NCBI GenBank assembly: GCA_003151535.1
Contig: PLXT01000080.1
Location: forward strand, 25,850 to 32,533
Reading direction: 5' to 3'
DNA: 6,684 nucleotides
From: Methanobacterium sp.
GTDB taxonomy: Archaea > Methanobacteriota > Methanobacteria > Methanobacteriales > Methanobacteriaceae
The notes under the pieces are model-generated. The model was not told where the DNA came from. It did no database searches and saw only the letters and a program-made list of their open reading frames with translations. Every line of letters starts with the position of its first letter. The stretch's first letter is position 1. This document shows positions 6,095 to 6,684 of the stretch, one piece after another. A program made the position numbers and the translations under genes.

Positions 6095-6104
6095 TTTTTT
6101 TTTT
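6095..6104 (+). terminator. Isolated T10 tract, terminator-like on the plus strand
   Basis: Ten consecutive T residues are a strong archaeal termination signal on the plus strand, yet no annotated plus-strand gene precedes them in this region. The only candidate is a 25-codon frame (6032-6109) that lacks a ribosome-binding site, or a small RNA starting downstream of the TTTATAC near 6013. It could equally be an A-rich element in the upstream region of pelA. Confidence 0.3.
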
Positions 6105-6336
6105 ATTAATTAAATAATTAATGTGTATGGTCTTCTAAATTATCCCTTGAAACAATCTTATCAAATGGAGTATGGGTTCATAAATAGTGTAAATAGGAAT
6201 ATTGATTTTAATGATTTGATTGAATTATATTTCTATGCTTCTTTAATATTATATTTTATTTTTACAATGTGGGATATTGAATAGTGATAATCTGGATTTG
6301 AAAGTTAAAGATTTATTATTGTTTACTTATCCATGA

Positions 6337-6358
6337 AAATGGTTTAAAAATGGTTTAA
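6337..6358. repeat. Perfect 11-bp tandem repeat at the promoter of the small membrane protein gene
   Basis: AAATGGTTTAA occurs twice head to tail (6337-6347 and 6348-6358), about one helical turn apart. The second copy runs directly into the TATA-like TTTAATATATG. It ends 24 nt before the ATG at 6383. The arrangement fits a regulator binding two adjacent sites on one face of the helix, or duplicated promoter elements. Confidence 0.45.
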
Positions 6359-6382
6359 TATATGATGAAGGGAGACAGTTAA

Positions 6383-6673
6383 ATGAAAAGTATTTCGAAT
6401 AAAATTTTAGGTTTTGCAGGTATTGGAACGATATTTATTGGTTTAATATATAGTTATGTCGGCATAATTACAGGAATTCTTTTTATATGGGGTTTAACTT
6501 CATTAGGACTATTATTAAGTTTAATTAATGCTGTGATTTTTATCGTTGGATTTTTGTTAATTTTTTCATCAATAACATACGAAAATCAGACAGTAAATAT
6601 AGATCGAAATAATGAAATTACGGGAAAAGTAGATACAAATGATGATTATAAGAGTGTGAGTAATTATAGTTAA
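6383..6673 (+). CDS. Small hypothetical membrane protein with polar C-terminal tail
   Basis: A 96-residue protein that I do not recognise. It has a short basic N-terminus (MKSISNK), a hydrophobic stretch at about 8-35, a second at about 38-63, and a polar tail from about 65 to the end rich in Asn, Asp and Ser. This suggests two, possibly three, membrane spans, with the tail on one side. No cysteine, histidine or catalytic motif is present. The start is supported by GGAG at 6371-6374, 8 nt before the ATG, and no other frame competes. It is transcribed away from pelA and looks monocistronic as far as the window shows. A tandem repeat lies at its probable promoter. The AT-rich codons fit a lineage-specific gene. 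Expression and function are unknown. Confidence 0.7.
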   Translation: MKSISNKILGFAGIGTIFIGLIYSYVGIITGILFIWGLTSLGLLLSLINAVIFIVGFLLIFSSITYENQTVNIDRNNEITGKVDTNDDYKSVSNYS

Positions 6674-6684
6674 AAACGTAAGAT

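Larger units (their letters stand above)
5946..6382. other. Divergent AT-rich intergenic region between pelA and the small membrane protein gene
   Basis: This 437-nt region separates two genes transcribed away from each other and must hold both promoters. Contents seen: the pelA leader, a T10 tract at 6095-6104 preceded by a 25-codon open frame from the ATG at 6032, and a tandem repeat near the small gene. A possible TATA-like element for the small gene is TTTATTATT at 6311-6319. The rest, roughly 6110-6300, shows nothing I can name. Confidence 0.6.

Noticed and set aside
6362..6368. ATGATGA resembling a C box of a C/D guide RNA
   Set aside because: No matching D box (CTGA) or C'/D' pair lies at a suitable distance, and the bases are part of the leader of the small membrane protein gene.

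Overview
The window looks like a piece of an AT-rich euryarchaeal genome, most likely a pseudomurein-walled methanogen of the Methanobacteriales (Methanobacterium-like). Four things point there: a clear archaeal Pelota (pelA), an FmdE-family protein, MraY-like and MurG-like cell-wall lipid-carrier enzymes, and Shine-Dalgarno sites of the AGGTGATC type. The genus is inferred from gene content and was not tested by a search.

Layout. (1) Positions 65-2004, + strand: a probable two-gene operon made of a class-I-like FAD/NAD(P)H disulfide oxidoreductase with an altered redox-cysteine motif and a two-domain FmdE-family protein with a C-terminal zinc ribbon. (2) Positions 2005-2113: a short AT-rich convergent spacer with terminator-like T tracts. 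(3) Positions 2114-3166, - strand: a MurG/GT28-like GT-B glycosyltransferase. (4) Positions 3167-3933: a long gap without an intact gene. It contains a patch with coding-like base composition and two minus-strand open segments that look like decayed genes, one of them reminiscent of a DUF4258-type toxin. (5) Positions 3934-5945, - strand: pelA followed after 50 nt by a MraY/WecA-like membrane glycosyltransferase that starts with TTG. (6) Positions 5946-6382: an AT-rich divergent intergenic region with a T10 tract and an 11-bp tandem repeat at the likely promoter of the last gene. (7) Positions 6383-6673, + strand: a small, unrecognised membrane protein.

How the genes may work together. The MraY-like and MurG-like enzymes would catalyse successive lipid-linked steps of cell-wall precursor assembly, transfer to a polyprenyl phosphate and then addition of the second sugar, most plausibly for pseudomurein. 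Pelota rescues stalled ribosomes; its pairing with the MraY-like gene is probably only co-transcription. The oxidoreductase/FmdE pair suggests a thiol-redox and metal-binding module linked to methanogen metabolism, but its substrate cannot be read from sequence. I see no CRISPR array, tRNA, rRNA or intact mobile element. Three start codons differ from the longest open frame or from ATG and were chosen from ribosome-binding sites.
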